Source: Candidatus Edwardsbacteria bacterium (GTDB lineage: Bacteria; Edwardsbacteria; AC1; EtOH8). Taken from it: a stretch of 64,000 nt of DNA. The notes under the pieces were generated by a model. That model saw only the letters and a list, made by a program, of their open reading frames with translations, searched no databases and had not been told where the DNA came from. Below, piece by piece: positions 1 through 7,721 of the stretch. Position numbers and translations under genes: made by a program. The DNA lies in NCBI GenBank assembly GCA_031082425.1, contig JAVHLB010000005.1:168001-232000 (forward strand). Direction: 5' to 3'. Position 1 is the first letter of the stretch, and each line of letters starts with the position of its first letter.

Positions 1-1943
1 TTGATATCGGTGACCGCACCATCGTTGCATTTATCGAACCAGCCCAAAATGTTTCCGGTGGCGTTGTACATGGTGCCCAGAACGATGTCTTCGTCATAGA
101 GATGGGTGGTCAGGCCGCCTTCGTATTCATAAAAATCGTTCACCGTCATACACATCACATTTACCGCGTTGATGGTAATGGCCTGAAGTTTGATGTCTCC
201 AAAATGCAGGGTGTCTATGGTGTCGCCTTCGGCGATCAGGCCGATATACTTGAAATTTGGGGTGGTGGATATCCATCCGGCGGAATCTGTCTCCTCCACA
301 AAATACATATTTGAGGCGTCGTTCTCAGGGACCATGAACAGGAAATCGCCGTTGTCGTCGGTGGTATCCTGCCCTACCGGGATCATATCATCCATGGTAT
401 AAGCAGTAATTATCACACCACCTATGCCCGGCTCGCCCTCAAAGGTTTTAAGCGGGTTGGCGTCCTTGAACACTTTCCCGCCGATGAAGGCCTGCCCGGC
501 CTGCCGATATCTGAAGTCAACATCGGTGTAGCTGCCGGCGGTGATGGTGATGGTGGTGTCGCCGGCGCTGGGGGTGACAGGGACGTATATCACATCGGGG
601 GGGGAACACACCACATCGGTGGTCCGGGGCTCCACCGCCGCGCAATACAGGCCGGTGGCGTCGGAATATACCACTTTGGCCGAGTTGACCAGATTGACGG
701 CGGCCCCCAGTATTCCCTCGCCATCGTCGAACCCCCCGCTGTTATTCAGGTCCTCGTAAACGTGGCCCCGCAAAAAGCCCGGCACATAAGTCTCAACCGG
801 GAAATTTTTCTCGATATTCGCGCTGGTGGCGTCCACTATGGTATCCAATACCCCTACGGGTTTATAGCCGGCCGTGGCGCCGCAAACGATCTCCGGCAAA
901 GTCACCTTGATCTGGATGATCTTGGGTGCCACGCTGAATGAGTAATTGCCGCCGCCGGTAGTATACTGGACCTGGCCGTCGCTTAGTTCTACTTTTACAC
1001 TATCCACCCCGGCTTCGCCAAGATCGACCTGGTTGTTATGATTGGCATCCACCGCCACTCGGCCGAAAATCGTCTTGCCGTCGATTATCGGCTTGTTCCT
1101 GGTTATGGTAATTATAGTATTGAGGCTGACCTCAACATATGCCCCTTTGCTGTTGGGCCGGCTGGTTTGTGCTTGGACATTGATGCCGACCTTGGTGATG
1201 TTTTTCAATATAGTGGCGCTGGTAATAGGACCAACGCTGGTAAGTTCGGCGCCGGTCAGTACGCTGTCCCCATTGGCATCCCCCCACAGCCGGTCCCTTG
1301 TAACGGTCTGGTCGTAATAATAGTAGGTGAACATCGGGACCACGCCGCTGGAAGTGCTGACCCTGACCAATCCCACCGGGAGCACGGTCCCTCCGTTTGA
1401 TGTGGTGGTTGGATTATAGCCGAACACCTGGCGGGCCAGGCAATACAAATTTGTATTGGGTGTTAGCCTTTCCTCAAGATCATCCCCCCGATCATCGACG
1501 GTCACAAGACCATCATTGTTAGAGTCAAAAGAATACCTTATGGTCTCGGCGCCATCGCTGTACACCGAGCCGGCATACAGTCCGTTGCCCGGCAAGGGTA
1601 GCGCAGTGGGATTTATTGCCAGTGGAGTGCCGTGGCTGTCGGGGTTATCGGGATAGGGCGCAAAATTGGCATTGATCATCAGGTCATAAGGGCCGGCATA
1701 ACCAATAGGGGTGTGCCCGGCGATCGAATTGGCGCCATATCCGGCCGAACGGACATCCTCGGCAATCATATCGAGCAGAATCCTGGCAGTTTGCTGGGCC
1801 TCGGTAACAAGTTCAGTGTCCCTTTTTGTCTTTTGACTGCTGATGAATATCTGAATAACGGCCGCAACAATGAAAGAAAACATTACCAATGCTATCATGG
1901 TTTCGATCAAAGTGAAGCCTCTGATCTTATTCTTATGCGACAT
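1..1943 (-). CDS. PilW-like pseudopilin fused to SdrD_B-like repeats (3' end beyond window)
   Basis: Open from an ATG at 1943 to the window edge (647 codons visible, no stop). The N-terminus is a class III prepilin leader: basic residues, G9-F10-T-L-I-E14 cleavage motif with Glu at +5, then a hydrophobic helix, as in type IV pilus/type II secretion pseudopilins. The first 130 residues resemble PilW (QTARILLDMIAEDVRSAGY). Beyond this are Asp/Asn-rich loops at about residues 140, 222, 299, 398 and 494 of the form DxNxxxxxDxGExGxxxxxV, typical of SdrD_B/Cna-B-like beta-sandwich repeats and dockerin-like calcium loops. A GGAG lies 7 bases before the ATG. It is the last visible gene of the operon with the PilV- and GspH-like genes. 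Inferred role: a large surface-displayed or pilus-tip pseudopilin. Confidence 0.85.
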   Translation of the reverse strand, partial: MSHKNKIRGFTLIETMIALVMFSFIVAAVIQIFISSQKTKRDTELVTEAQQTARILLDMIAEDVRSAGYGANSIAGHTPIGYAGPYDLMINANFAPYPDNPDSHGTPLAINPTALPLPGNGLYAGSVYSDGAETIRYSFDSNNDGLVTVDDRGDDLEERLTPNTNLYCLARQVFGYNPTTTSNGGTVLPVGLVRVSTSSGVVPMFTYYYYDQTVTRDRLWGDANGDSVLTGAELTSVGPITSATILKNITKVGINVQAQTSRPNSKGAYVEVSLNTIITITRNKPIIDGKTIFGRVAVDANHNNQVDLGEAGVDSVKVELSDGQVQYTTGGGNYSFSVAPKIIQIKVTLPEIVCGATAGYKPVGVLDTIVDATSANIEKNFPVETYVPGFLRGHVYEDLNNSGGFDDGEGILGAAVNLVNSAKVVYSDATGLYCAAVEPRTTDVVCSPPDVIYVPVTPSAGDTTITITAGSYTDVDFRYRQAGQAFIGGKVFKDANPLKTFEGEPGIGGVIITAYTMDDMIPVGQDTTDDNGDFLFMVPENDASNMYFVEETDSAGWISTTPNFKYIGLIAEGDTIDTLHFGDIKLQAITINAVNVMCMTVNDFYEYEGGLTTHLYDEDIVLGTMYNATGNILGWFDKCNDGAVTDI

Positions 1944-1967
1944 AGCCCTACTCCTTGTTTTGAAATG

Positions 1968-2381
1968 TTACCGGCTGAAGAAACTTTCTATGTGCAGAGT
2001 ATCGCGAAACGACGGGCCCCAGGTGGTAAGGACCGTTACCTGGCGAATATATATCTCCCCATTGACGTCGGCAGTGACCCGCCACCATAAGCGGTATTGA
2101 TTATCCTGGGATGGATTTATGACCGCTGAGGTGAAAACAGTTCCAACTCCCGCCGAGGTTGGAAGGCCAGCAAAACCGGTTCTCTTTAGGATTTCCATTT
2201 GCTGTTGCATATATTCCACACCCCTGGTTTTTAACCGCATGTTGGTAATGGTCCGCATGGACATAGGCACCAACCCGGCAATTGAAAGCAACCCAATCGC
2301 TAAAATTGTAATGGCCACCAGCAGTTCGACCATGCTCATTCCGCCCTGGCGTTTAAAATTTTTATTAACTATATTCTTCAT
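1968..2381 (-). CDS. PilV-like type IV pilus/pseudopilin protein
   Basis: A 137-residue protein with a prepilin leader: short basic N-terminus, G14-M15 cleavage site, then SMVELLVAITILAIGLLSIAGL with the conserved Glu at +5. The GL(L/T)xxAGL pattern and length match minor pseudopilins of the PilV/GspI kind, which are processed by a prepilin peptidase (not in this window) and prime pilus or pseudopilus assembly in the inner membrane. It lies 14 bases after the GspH-like gene and 24 bases before the large PilW-like gene, so all three should be one transcript. Family assignment is firm; whether it serves a pilus or a secretion system cannot be told here. Confidence 0.85.
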   Translation of the reverse strand: MKNIVNKNFKRQGGMSMVELLVAITILAIGLLSIAGLVPMSMRTITNMRLKTRGVEYMQQQMEILKRTGFAGLPTSAGVGTVFTSAVINPSQDNQYRLWWRVTADVNGEIYIRQVTVLTTWGPSFRDTLHIESFFSR

Positions 2382-2394
2382 TGTAATTAACTCC

Positions 2395-2853
2395 CTATTT
2401 TTGCTTTATTATAGAGCCGGACGGAACAACATGAATTCTGATCTTTGCGTTGCGGGTATTAGTCAGCCGCACCCCCCCGGAAGTTGAGGCGTCACCCCTG
2501 GGAGAAAATATTATTACCGAAGGATTGCCGGCGGGGATAGAGTCGCTTGTTATATCTCTGGTGAAAGCAATTGATACGGTAGGTTCTCCGGAATCGACAG
2601 TTTCGTTGCTATTTAAATCCTTAACTACCTGAAAACTGGTGCCATTTTGGGTAAATATCGCAATATAGGGCACACCCCCGCTTATGGCCTTCGATTTGGC
2701 TACCATTAGCTGACCCTTTAGATCATCTGCAGAATTGTTAAGTCGGGCAAGGGGTAATGAGCCAATTAGATTGGGCACCGAAAATCCGGCAGCAATGCCA
2801 ATTATCAAAATTACCACCATTAGTTCGATTAATGTAAAGCCTTTTCTATTCAT
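2395..2853 (-). CDS. GspH/FimT-like pseudopilin
   Basis: A 152-residue protein beginning MNRKGFTLIELMVVILIIG, a textbook prepilin N-terminus with cleavage after Gly5 and Glu at +5. The rest, with an SKAISGG segment after the long helix and a C-terminal FSPRGDAS-G motif, fits the GspH/FimT family of minor pseudopilins. The ATG at 2853 is chosen over an in-frame TTG at 2868 because GAGGAG sits 7 bases upstream. First gene of the three-gene pseudopilin operon and directly behind the sigma-54 promoter at 2879-2895. Confidence 0.88.
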   Translation of the reverse strand: MNRKGFTLIELMVVILIIGIAAGFSVPNLIGSLPLARLNNSADDLKGQLMVAKSKAISGGVPYIAIFTQNGTSFQVVKDLNSNETVDSGEPTVSIAFTRDITSDSIPAGNPSVIIFSPRGDASTSGGVRLTNTRNAKIRIHVVPSGSIIKQK

Positions 2854-2878
2854 CTTCGCTCTCCTCAATTATAGATTT

Positions 2879-2895
2879 ATGCAATTAGCATGCCG
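2879..2895 (-). promoter_or_regulatory. Sigma-54 (-24/-12) promoter of the pseudopilin operon
   Basis: On the minus strand the sequence is CGGCATG, four bases, TTGCAT. It has GG at 2894-2893, GC at 2882-2881 and exactly 10 bases between, matching the RpoN consensus TGGCACG-N4-TTGCA at all but the first and sixth positions. The predicted start is near 2869, giving a 16-base leader that holds the GAGGAG ribosome site. The gene next upstream (3029-5269) encodes a sigma-54 activator, which supports the call. Confidence 0.75.
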
Positions 2896-2960
2896 AAGTA
2901 AAATATATTTCCTTATCCATTTATTCGCAATAGCTTGTTAATTTCCCATACCGACGATCG

Positions 2961-2997
2961 TTACAGATAACTCTTGTAAACTATTACTTTAAAGTAA
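2961..2997. promoter_or_regulatory. Two inverted repeats, candidate activator (UAS) sites
   Basis: A perfect 14-base palindrome, TTACTTTAAAGTAA (2984-2997), and a second dyad, TTACA-N9-TGTAA (2961-2979), lie 66-115 bases upstream of the -24 element. That is where bound sigma-54 activators usually sit. Both share TTAC/GTAA half-sites. Binding by the adjacent Fis-type HTH activator is inference. Confidence 0.4.
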
Positions 2998-3028
2998 CAG
3001 ATGGTACTCAAACACACCAATTAAAACA

Positions 3029-5269
3029 TTATTTCAGTCCATAATCCTTTATCTTTTTAAGCATTACACGATAACTGATTTTCAACCTCCTGGCGGCCTC
3101 GCTTTTATTACCGTTGACTTCGCCCAGTACTTTCTTTATCAATCCCGATTCTGCCTCCGCTGCGGCCCGGCCGGAAACAGCCAATAATCCGCCTTCGATA
3201 CCTTCACAATCCGTGTCCTGGCCAATTATCTGGGAAATCAGAAATTCAATATCCTTCGGCTCAAGGTGGTGGCCTCCAGCCATTATCACGGCTCTTTCGA
3301 CTGCGTTCTCCAGCTGCCGTACATTGCCCGGCCAGTTTTGATTTGTCATGATCTTTAACGCTGCAGCATTGATCCCAGTTACTTGTTTGCGCTGTTTTAG
3401 GGAATATTTCGCAATAAAATGATTGACCAGCGGTTCAATATCATCGCTTCGCTCTCGCAAAGCAGGGATCAAAATGGGGAATACATTAAGCCGATAAAAC
3501 AGATCCTGCCGAAATAATCCCTTTGCCACCAGTTCCTCCAGTTTTTGGTTGGTAGCGGCTATCAGACGCACATCGACTTTGCCAGGCTTGGTACCACCGA
3601 CCGGAACGATCTCCCTCTCCTGAATTACTCTGAGGATCTTTGCTTGCAGCGCTAATGAGAGTTCGCTGACTTCGTCCAGGAAAAAACTGCCCTGCTCGGC
3701 AATCCTGAATAAACCCGGTTTATCGCGGCTGGCTCCGGTAAAAGCCCCCTTTACGTAGCCAAACAACTCGGATTCCAAAAGAGTTTCCGGCAAGGCGGCG
3801 CAATTGAGGGCTATAAAAGGGCCGTTGGCCCTGGAGCTCATCCGGTGGATCTCCTTGGCAATAAGCTCCTTTCCAGTTCCGCTTTCCCCTGCGATCAATA
3901 CATTGCTGTCGGTGCCGGCCACCTTGGCGGCGAGCTGCAGAACATTTTTCATTGCATCAGATCGGTAGATTATATCAGTAGAGCACTTATCTGAAGGCGC
4001 TGTTTTTTCCAGGCTGAATATCCGTCCATACTCATTTAGACAACTTTCTATCGCACTCAAATTGGCGTATATTTTTTTATCCGCCGCTGTCTCGGATATA
4101 TTATCCTTAAGCTCCTCCAGTATGGGACTTATTTTGGTTAAAAGGTTTTGTGCCGAGCTGTTTATCAGATCTGACCGCTCGGAATATCCCGCCAGTTCCT
4201 CCAGTCTCCGGGCTTCGGTGATATCGGAGACGACAATAATGTGGCCGACATTTTTCCCTCCCAACTCCTTGAACCTGCTCACTTCGACCTGAATGATGAT
4301 TTTCCGTCCTCCGACCCCTTCGATTTCTTTTGTCACGGCTTGGCCGAAATCAATGGTGGAGATCAGGTTGTTTATTTCCCTTATACCATCCTCTCCGAGG
4401 ATTATCGTTGCAGCCTTATTGAACGATATGATCGATCCTTTGTTGCCCAGGGTGATTATCCCCTTGTCGATATTATCAAGAACCTGCCGACTGTAATGTT
4501 CCAAATTATCTGCCCGGATCTTTTCCAGACCATATAGTTCTCCCAGTTTCTTGCCTTTTTCCTTTAACTCGCCGATCATTTTATGATAGGTATCCATCAC
4601 CAATTCCACATCCGAATCAAATACAATACCCTTATCGCACAACTCATTTTTTGCGCTTTGGGCCATCTTTTGGAAAGGAGAAAATATATTCCTTAAATAA
4701 AAATAAAGGAATACAAAGACCAGCCCGCCTATTATCAGCAGGCTAAAATTCAAAACCCATTCGGCAGTTTCCAAAGCAGACAGATAATCAGCCGGCGCAA
4801 TTATAATCAAATGGCTCTGGTTTATTTTTTTGCCGTAAATATAATCTATATATGACGAGTTGCCCAATTTGTATGGTTTCCCGAGCCTACCCAGTTTATT
4901 ATCGGAAATCTGTGGAAAGATGAAAGGCCTTTCGGTTGGTCCTTTCGAGAACTGCATTCGATACGCGCTGGTACTAAACTTCCAGGTGCCTTTATCATCT
5001 ATTATTCCAATCTCCTTGAACCCGCTATAATCAGCAATCTCGCGAATTCTTTCCCGTGCCGCATCATTATTGACAGGGTCGATTCCCAGCAATTGCCGGC
5101 TGGCAATATCGGCAGCAAAATCAAGCCTTAGTTTAAGCTGCAATTTGTAATGATCACGCGTGTTGTTCAACATAAACACTGTGGCGATATTCATTACCAA
5201 AAGTATTGTAACTATGAGAAACCCGGCCAGTCGGGTCTCCCTCTCGTATTTTAACCATTTGCGCTTCAT
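3029..5269 (-). CDS. Membrane-anchored PAS/AAA+/Fis sigma-54-dependent activator
   Basis: A 746-residue one-component regulator. The N-terminal helix (about 12-34) and a second helix (about 172-194, LLIIGGLVFVFLYFYL) bracket a periplasmic sensor region. A HAMP-like linker and a PAS domain (around 260-360, NIDKGIITLGNKGSIISFN) follow. The sigma-54 AAA+ module has Walker A GESGTGKE, the sigma-54 contact loop GAFTGA, Walker B FFLDEVSE and the R-finger region (FRQDLFYRLNVFPI). The C-terminus is a Fis-type HTH (NKSEAARRLKISYRVMLKKI). Such activators are usually separate from their membrane kinase; here sensor and activator are one chain. The ATG at 5269 is preferred to a GTG at 5287 that lies inside the promoter. 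It is upstream of the pseudopilin operon, its likely target. Confidence 0.9.
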   Translation of the reverse strand: MKRKWLKYERETRLAGFLIVTILLVMNIATVFMLNNTRDHYKLQLKLRLDFAADIASRQLLGIDPVNNDAARERIREIADYSGFKEIGIIDDKGTWKFSTSAYRMQFSKGPTERPFIFPQISDNKLGRLGKPYKLGNSSYIDYIYGKKINQSHLIIIAPADYLSALETAEWVLNFSLLIIGGLVFVFLYFYLRNIFSPFQKMAQSAKNELCDKGIVFDSDVELVMDTYHKMIGELKEKGKKLGELYGLEKIRADNLEHYSRQVLDNIDKGIITLGNKGSIISFNKAATIILGEDGIREINNLISTIDFGQAVTKEIEGVGGRKIIIQVEVSRFKELGGKNVGHIIVVSDITEARRLEELAGYSERSDLINSSAQNLLTKISPILEELKDNISETAADKKIYANLSAIESCLNEYGRIFSLEKTAPSDKCSTDIIYRSDAMKNVLQLAAKVAGTDSNVLIAGESGTGKELIAKEIHRMSSRANGPFIALNCAALPETLLESELFGYVKGAFTGASRDKPGLFRIAEQGSFFLDEVSELSLALQAKILRVIQEREIVPVGGTKPGKVDVRLIAATNQKLEELVAKGLFRQDLFYRLNVFPILIPALRERSDDIEPLVNHFIAKYSLKQRKQVTGINAAALKIMTNQNWPGNVRQLENAVERAVIMAGGHHLEPKDIEFLISQIIGQDTDCEGIEGGLLAVSGRAAAEAESGLIKKVLGEVNGNKSEAARRLKISYRVMLKKIKDYGLK

Positions 5270-5277
5270 AGCATAAC

Positions 5278-5306
5278 AGAATATCACAACCCATAGCGGC
5301 TGTCAA
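5278..5306 (-). promoter_or_regulatory. Sigma-70-type promoter, near-leaderless start of the sigma-54 activator gene
   Basis: TTGACA (5306-5301), 17 bases, TATTCT (5283-5278). The ATG of the activator gene begins 8 bases after the -10 box, so the transcript would start at or next to the start codon. The -35 box directly abuts the U-tract of the terminator at 5312-5340. Confidence 0.65.
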
Positions 5307-5311
5307 TAAAA

Positions 5312-5340
5312 AAATGGGATGCCCTGAAGGCATCCCATTT
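5312..5340 (-). terminator. Intrinsic terminator after the Spy-like gene
   Basis: A perfect 12-bp stem (AAATGGGATGCC/GGCATCCCATTT) with a 5-base loop, followed on the minus strand by a run of T. It lies 15 bases after the stop of the 5356-5877 gene. Confidence 0.9.
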
Positions 5341-5355
5341 ATAAACCGGTTATTT

Positions 5356-5877
5356 TTATTTCTTGTCGCAGCCGTCGCAATCATCTTTGATCATGACCTT
5401 ATTCATCATCCCCGGCTTGATGGATTTCATCTTCTTCTGCTGTTCGGCGGTCAGCACTTTGTTCATGGCCAGGCGATGCTCGATGCGGGCGTTATAGATC
5501 TTTTCCTGCAGCTTGGAGACCTCGGCCGCCTTTTTTCTGATGGCCCCCTCGTTTCCCACTTCATCAAACAGGTCCTGCAGCTCTATTTTGGCGATCTTCA
5601 GGTCGGCGTTCATTTTGATGGTCTCTTTACGTTGAGCGGTGGCCATGTCGTCGATCTTTTTTGCCTGGGCTTCGGTCAAACCGATCTCCTTGGCGATCAC
5701 GGGATTCTCCCACCATTGCCCCCGGCCCATCCCCCGGCCTTCATTCATCATACCATGCCCATCCCTTTCGATGCGCTTCTCGATCCGGATGTTCTTCTCC
5801 CCGCCGCCGGGGCACTGGGCCATGGCGCTGGCCGCCAGCATCAGGGCCGGCACCATCAACAGGATTGCTTTTTTCAT
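5356..5877 (-). CDS. Periplasmic Spy/CpxP/ZraP-like protein
   Basis: A 173-residue protein with a signal peptide (MKKAILLMVPALMLAASAMAQ). The body is helical with two LTxxQ-type motifs (LTEAQAKKI near 79, LTAEQQKKM near 150), the hallmark of the CpxP/Spy/ZraP family of periplasmic chaperones and metal-responsive adaptors. Before the first motif lies a His/Met/Gly-rich stretch (HGMMNEGRGMGRG) and the C-terminus is DDCDGCDKK, both plausible metal ligands. The ATG at 5877 has AAGGAG upstream. It is the last gene of the ECF-sigma operon, 111 bases after the previous gene. It probably feeds back on, or is a target of, that sigma system. Confidence 0.8.
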   Translation of the reverse strand: MKKAILLMVPALMLAASAMAQCPGGGEKNIRIEKRIERDGHGMMNEGRGMGRGQWWENPVIAKEIGLTEAQAKKIDDMATAQRKETIKMNADLKIAKIELQDLFDEVGNEGAIRKKAAEVSKLQEKIYNARIEHRLAMNKVLTAEQQKKMKSIKPGMMNKVMIKDDCDGCDKK

Positions 5878-5988
5878 CGGTTCTCCTTTGGTTTTATGGT
5901 TATTGTTTTCTGCTGTTGTTTCCTGATTGGACCGCACCGGCGGTCCAAAGGTTTAATCTTTCTCCAGTAGCTGGCCCTTGGGTGGGAT

Positions 5989-6519
5989 TTATTGCTGCCT
6001 CACCCGGCGGTACCTTTTCTCCTTGACCTGGATCACCATCTGGCGGATCTCCTCGTCAAAGTTCTGGTCGAAGATCCTCCACATGGCCCGCTGCTGGATG
6101 GTAAGCATGGCATCCAGCTCCTGGTGGACCTTCTCCATGTTCTTTATGGTCTCCTTCTGTAGCTGGTCAAGGGAATCCAGCTTGGCCTTCAGCTCTTGGT
6201 CCTTGGCTTTCCTGATCATCAGATCTTCAAGCTGGGCCACCAGCGTCCGGTGTTTGCGGCGCACCTCCCGCTGATCCTCCTCCATCTGTTTGAGCTTGGG
6301 GAAGAACTTGGATATCTGCTGGTTGGAGAGCTTCAGCATTTCGGTCATCCGGGTCACCCTCACCGCCTCCAGCATCCGTCGTTCCCGGTGCTCGGGCGGC
6401 GGCGGGCATTCCGGGGGGCACAGGCTGTCGTACTCCTGGAGCATGACCGTCATCCGGGTCTGGCCCATGGCCGGCAGGGATGTAAACAGCAGGAACAGCA
6501 TCAACATTGTTTTTCTCAT
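5989..6519 (-). CDS. Periplasmic helical protein, CnrX/Spy-like
   Basis: A 176-residue protein with a signal peptide ending near AMGQ (residue 20). A short CPPECPPPPEHRERR segment follows, then long amphipathic helices rich in Lys, Glu and Gln. The pattern LSNQQISKFFPKLKQ (about 63-77) and the coiled-coil character resemble the heavy-metal-resistance/CnrX branch of the CpxP-Spy fold. It starts 2 bases after the anti-sigma stop, so it is translated with it. In Cnr-type systems the periplasmic partner of the anti-sigma factor senses metal; a similar role here is inference. Cys and His in the N-terminal segment would be the ligands to test. Confidence 0.65.
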   Translation of the reverse strand: MRKTMLMLFLLFTSLPAMGQTRMTVMLQEYDSLCPPECPPPPEHRERRMLEAVRVTRMTEMLKLSNQQISKFFPKLKQMEEDQREVRRKHRTLVAQLEDLMIRKAKDQELKAKLDSLDQLQKETIKNMEKVHQELDAMLTIQQRAMWRIFDQNFDEEIRQMVIQVKEKRYRRVRQQ

Positions 6520-6521
6520 TT

Positions 6522-7097
6522 TCAGCTCCTTGTATTCTGCAGTTCCGAAAGGATATACTCCATTTCGGTTTCGGACAGTTCATCCAGCAGCTGGGCGGCA
6601 TTGTCCGTCCCGTAGAGATAGGTCCCCTTCTGCAGGGTGGAAAGATATTTCTCGTGGGAGTTGTTCTGAGAGACCGGGATATCCTCGGCCACCGCTTCCA
6701 AGGCTTCATCTATATTTGACCAGCCGTAATTCTCCGAAGCCCAGTGGGCCGCCGTCAAAGAGATCCTGTTGTCGGACGATATCCGGGAACTGATCATTGC
6801 TATTCCGAACGCCAGGGCGGCAGCCATAACAAAGGATGTTACCGGCATGGGGGCAAGGACGGCGCTCCACCAAGGCTTGGCCGGTTTCAGGGCGGTCTGC
6901 TGGACCACGGCCGGCAGGTTGATAAAGAACTGCTGGTCGGGCATCTCCACCTGCCACCTGTCTAGAATTGCGGACAATTCCAGATCGGATAATATTTTAT
7001 TTTTGTTGCTCATTTTATTCATCGACTTTAATAAGTTATATGATTGCCTTTCCATTATTTGCATTTGTGAAACCGTCTGAAGGTTTAACGGTATCAT
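6522..7097 (-). CDS. Putative membrane anti-sigma factor
   Basis: A 191-residue protein whose ATG overlaps the TGA of the ECF sigma gene (ATGA), the usual arrangement for a sigma/anti-sigma pair. One transmembrane helix is visible at about 88-105 (PVTSFVMAAALAFGIAMI). The N-terminal cytoplasmic part (ILSDLELSAILDRWQVEMPD) is an anti-sigma-like helical segment and the C-terminal part is periplasmic. No zinc HxxxCxxC motif is seen, so it is not a ZAS-type factor. Function is assigned from position and topology rather than from a strong family signature. Confidence 0.6.
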   Translation of the reverse strand: MIPLNLQTVSQMQIMERQSYNLLKSMNKMSNKNKILSDLELSAILDRWQVEMPDQQFFINLPAVVQQTALKPAKPWWSAVLAPMPVTSFVMAAALAFGIAMISSRISSDNRISLTAAHWASENYGWSNIDEALEAVAEDIPVSQNNSHEKYLSTLQKGTYLYGTDNAAQLLDELSETEMEYILSELQNTRS

Positions 7098-7633
7098 TGA
7101 TCATCCTGATATTCCACAAAATCTTTCAGCTTACCCTTCAGCTTCTGGACCGCCTGAAAATAATTGGCCTTGACGCTCCCCGGGGACCGGTCGGTGATCC
7201 TGGCGATCTCATCGTGCTTGTATCCCTGGTAGTGATGCATCACGAAAACCGATCTTTGCTTGTAAGGCAGTGCATCCACCGCCTCGGAAATCTTCCTTTG
7301 TAAAAGTACATCACGGGACCTGCTGTCGGCCACCTCTCCGGTCACCTCAAAGGACAGGGGCTGGTTGAGGTTCTTCTTGCGCCAGGTGGAGCCGGTGTTG
7401 ATGGCTATCCTATAGAGCCAGGTTCTGATGTCGCTCTCCCCCCTGAACGAGCCAATGCCCTTTAAGGCCTTGATGAACACCTCCTGGGTGAGGTCCTTGG
7501 CATCCTCGACGTTGCCGGTAAGACGGTAGCATAGCCGATAGATGCCCTGCTGATGAGCCCGAATGATCTCATTGAAAGAGCTGGTATTTCCGGCTTTAAC
7601 TTCTTGTATGGCATTCATTAAGGATTCAGGCAT
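7094..7633 (-). CDS. ECF-family RNA polymerase sigma factor
   Basis: A 179-residue protein with region 2 (residues about 22-90: IIRAHQQGIYRLCYRLTGNVEDAKDLTQEVFIKAL, then FRGES-IRTWLYRIAINTG) and region 4 (about 110-170: EAVDALPYKQRSVFVMHHYQGYKHDEIARITDRSPGSVKANYFQAV), the standard ECF architecture without region 3. It heads an operon with a membrane anti-sigma factor and two Spy/CpxP-like periplasmic proteins, which suggests an envelope- or metal-stress regulon as in CnrH or RpoE systems. No clear ribosome site precedes the ATG at 7633; an internal ATG at 7618 is the alternative start. Confidence 0.92.
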   Translation of the reverse strand: MPESLMNAIQEVKAGNTSSFNEIIRAHQQGIYRLCYRLTGNVEDAKDLTQEVFIKALKGIGSFRGESDIRTWLYRIAINTGSTWRKKNLNQPLSFEVTGEVADSRSRDVLLQRKISEAVDALPYKQRSVFVMHHYQGYKHDEIARITDRSPGSVKANYFQAVQKLKGKLKDFVEYQDDQ

Positions 7634-7650
7634 GGTTGATATTCAATAGA

Positions 7651-7668
7651 TTAGACTTGTGCTTAGAC
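7651..7668 (-). promoter_or_regulatory. Repeated GTCTAA motif, possible ECF-type -10
   Basis: Minus strand shows CGTCTAA (7669-7663) and GTCTAA (7656-7651) just before the sigma gene, resembling the CGTC/TCTAA -10 boxes of autoregulated ECF promoters. An AAACC lies 17 bases before the second copy. Weak evidence, given for testing autoregulation. Confidence 0.25.
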
Positions 7669-7687
7669 GGTATGGTTTAAAACAAAA

Positions 7688-7709
7688 AAGCCCCGCCTTG
7701 GCGGGGCTT
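7688..7709 (-). terminator. Intrinsic terminator of the beta-barrel gene
   Basis: Perfect inverted repeat AAGCCCCGCC-TT-GGCGGGGCTT followed on the minus strand by TTTTTTG. It lies 12 bases after the stop at 7722. Confidence 0.92.
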
Positions 7710-7721
7710 AAACCTTTTGTT

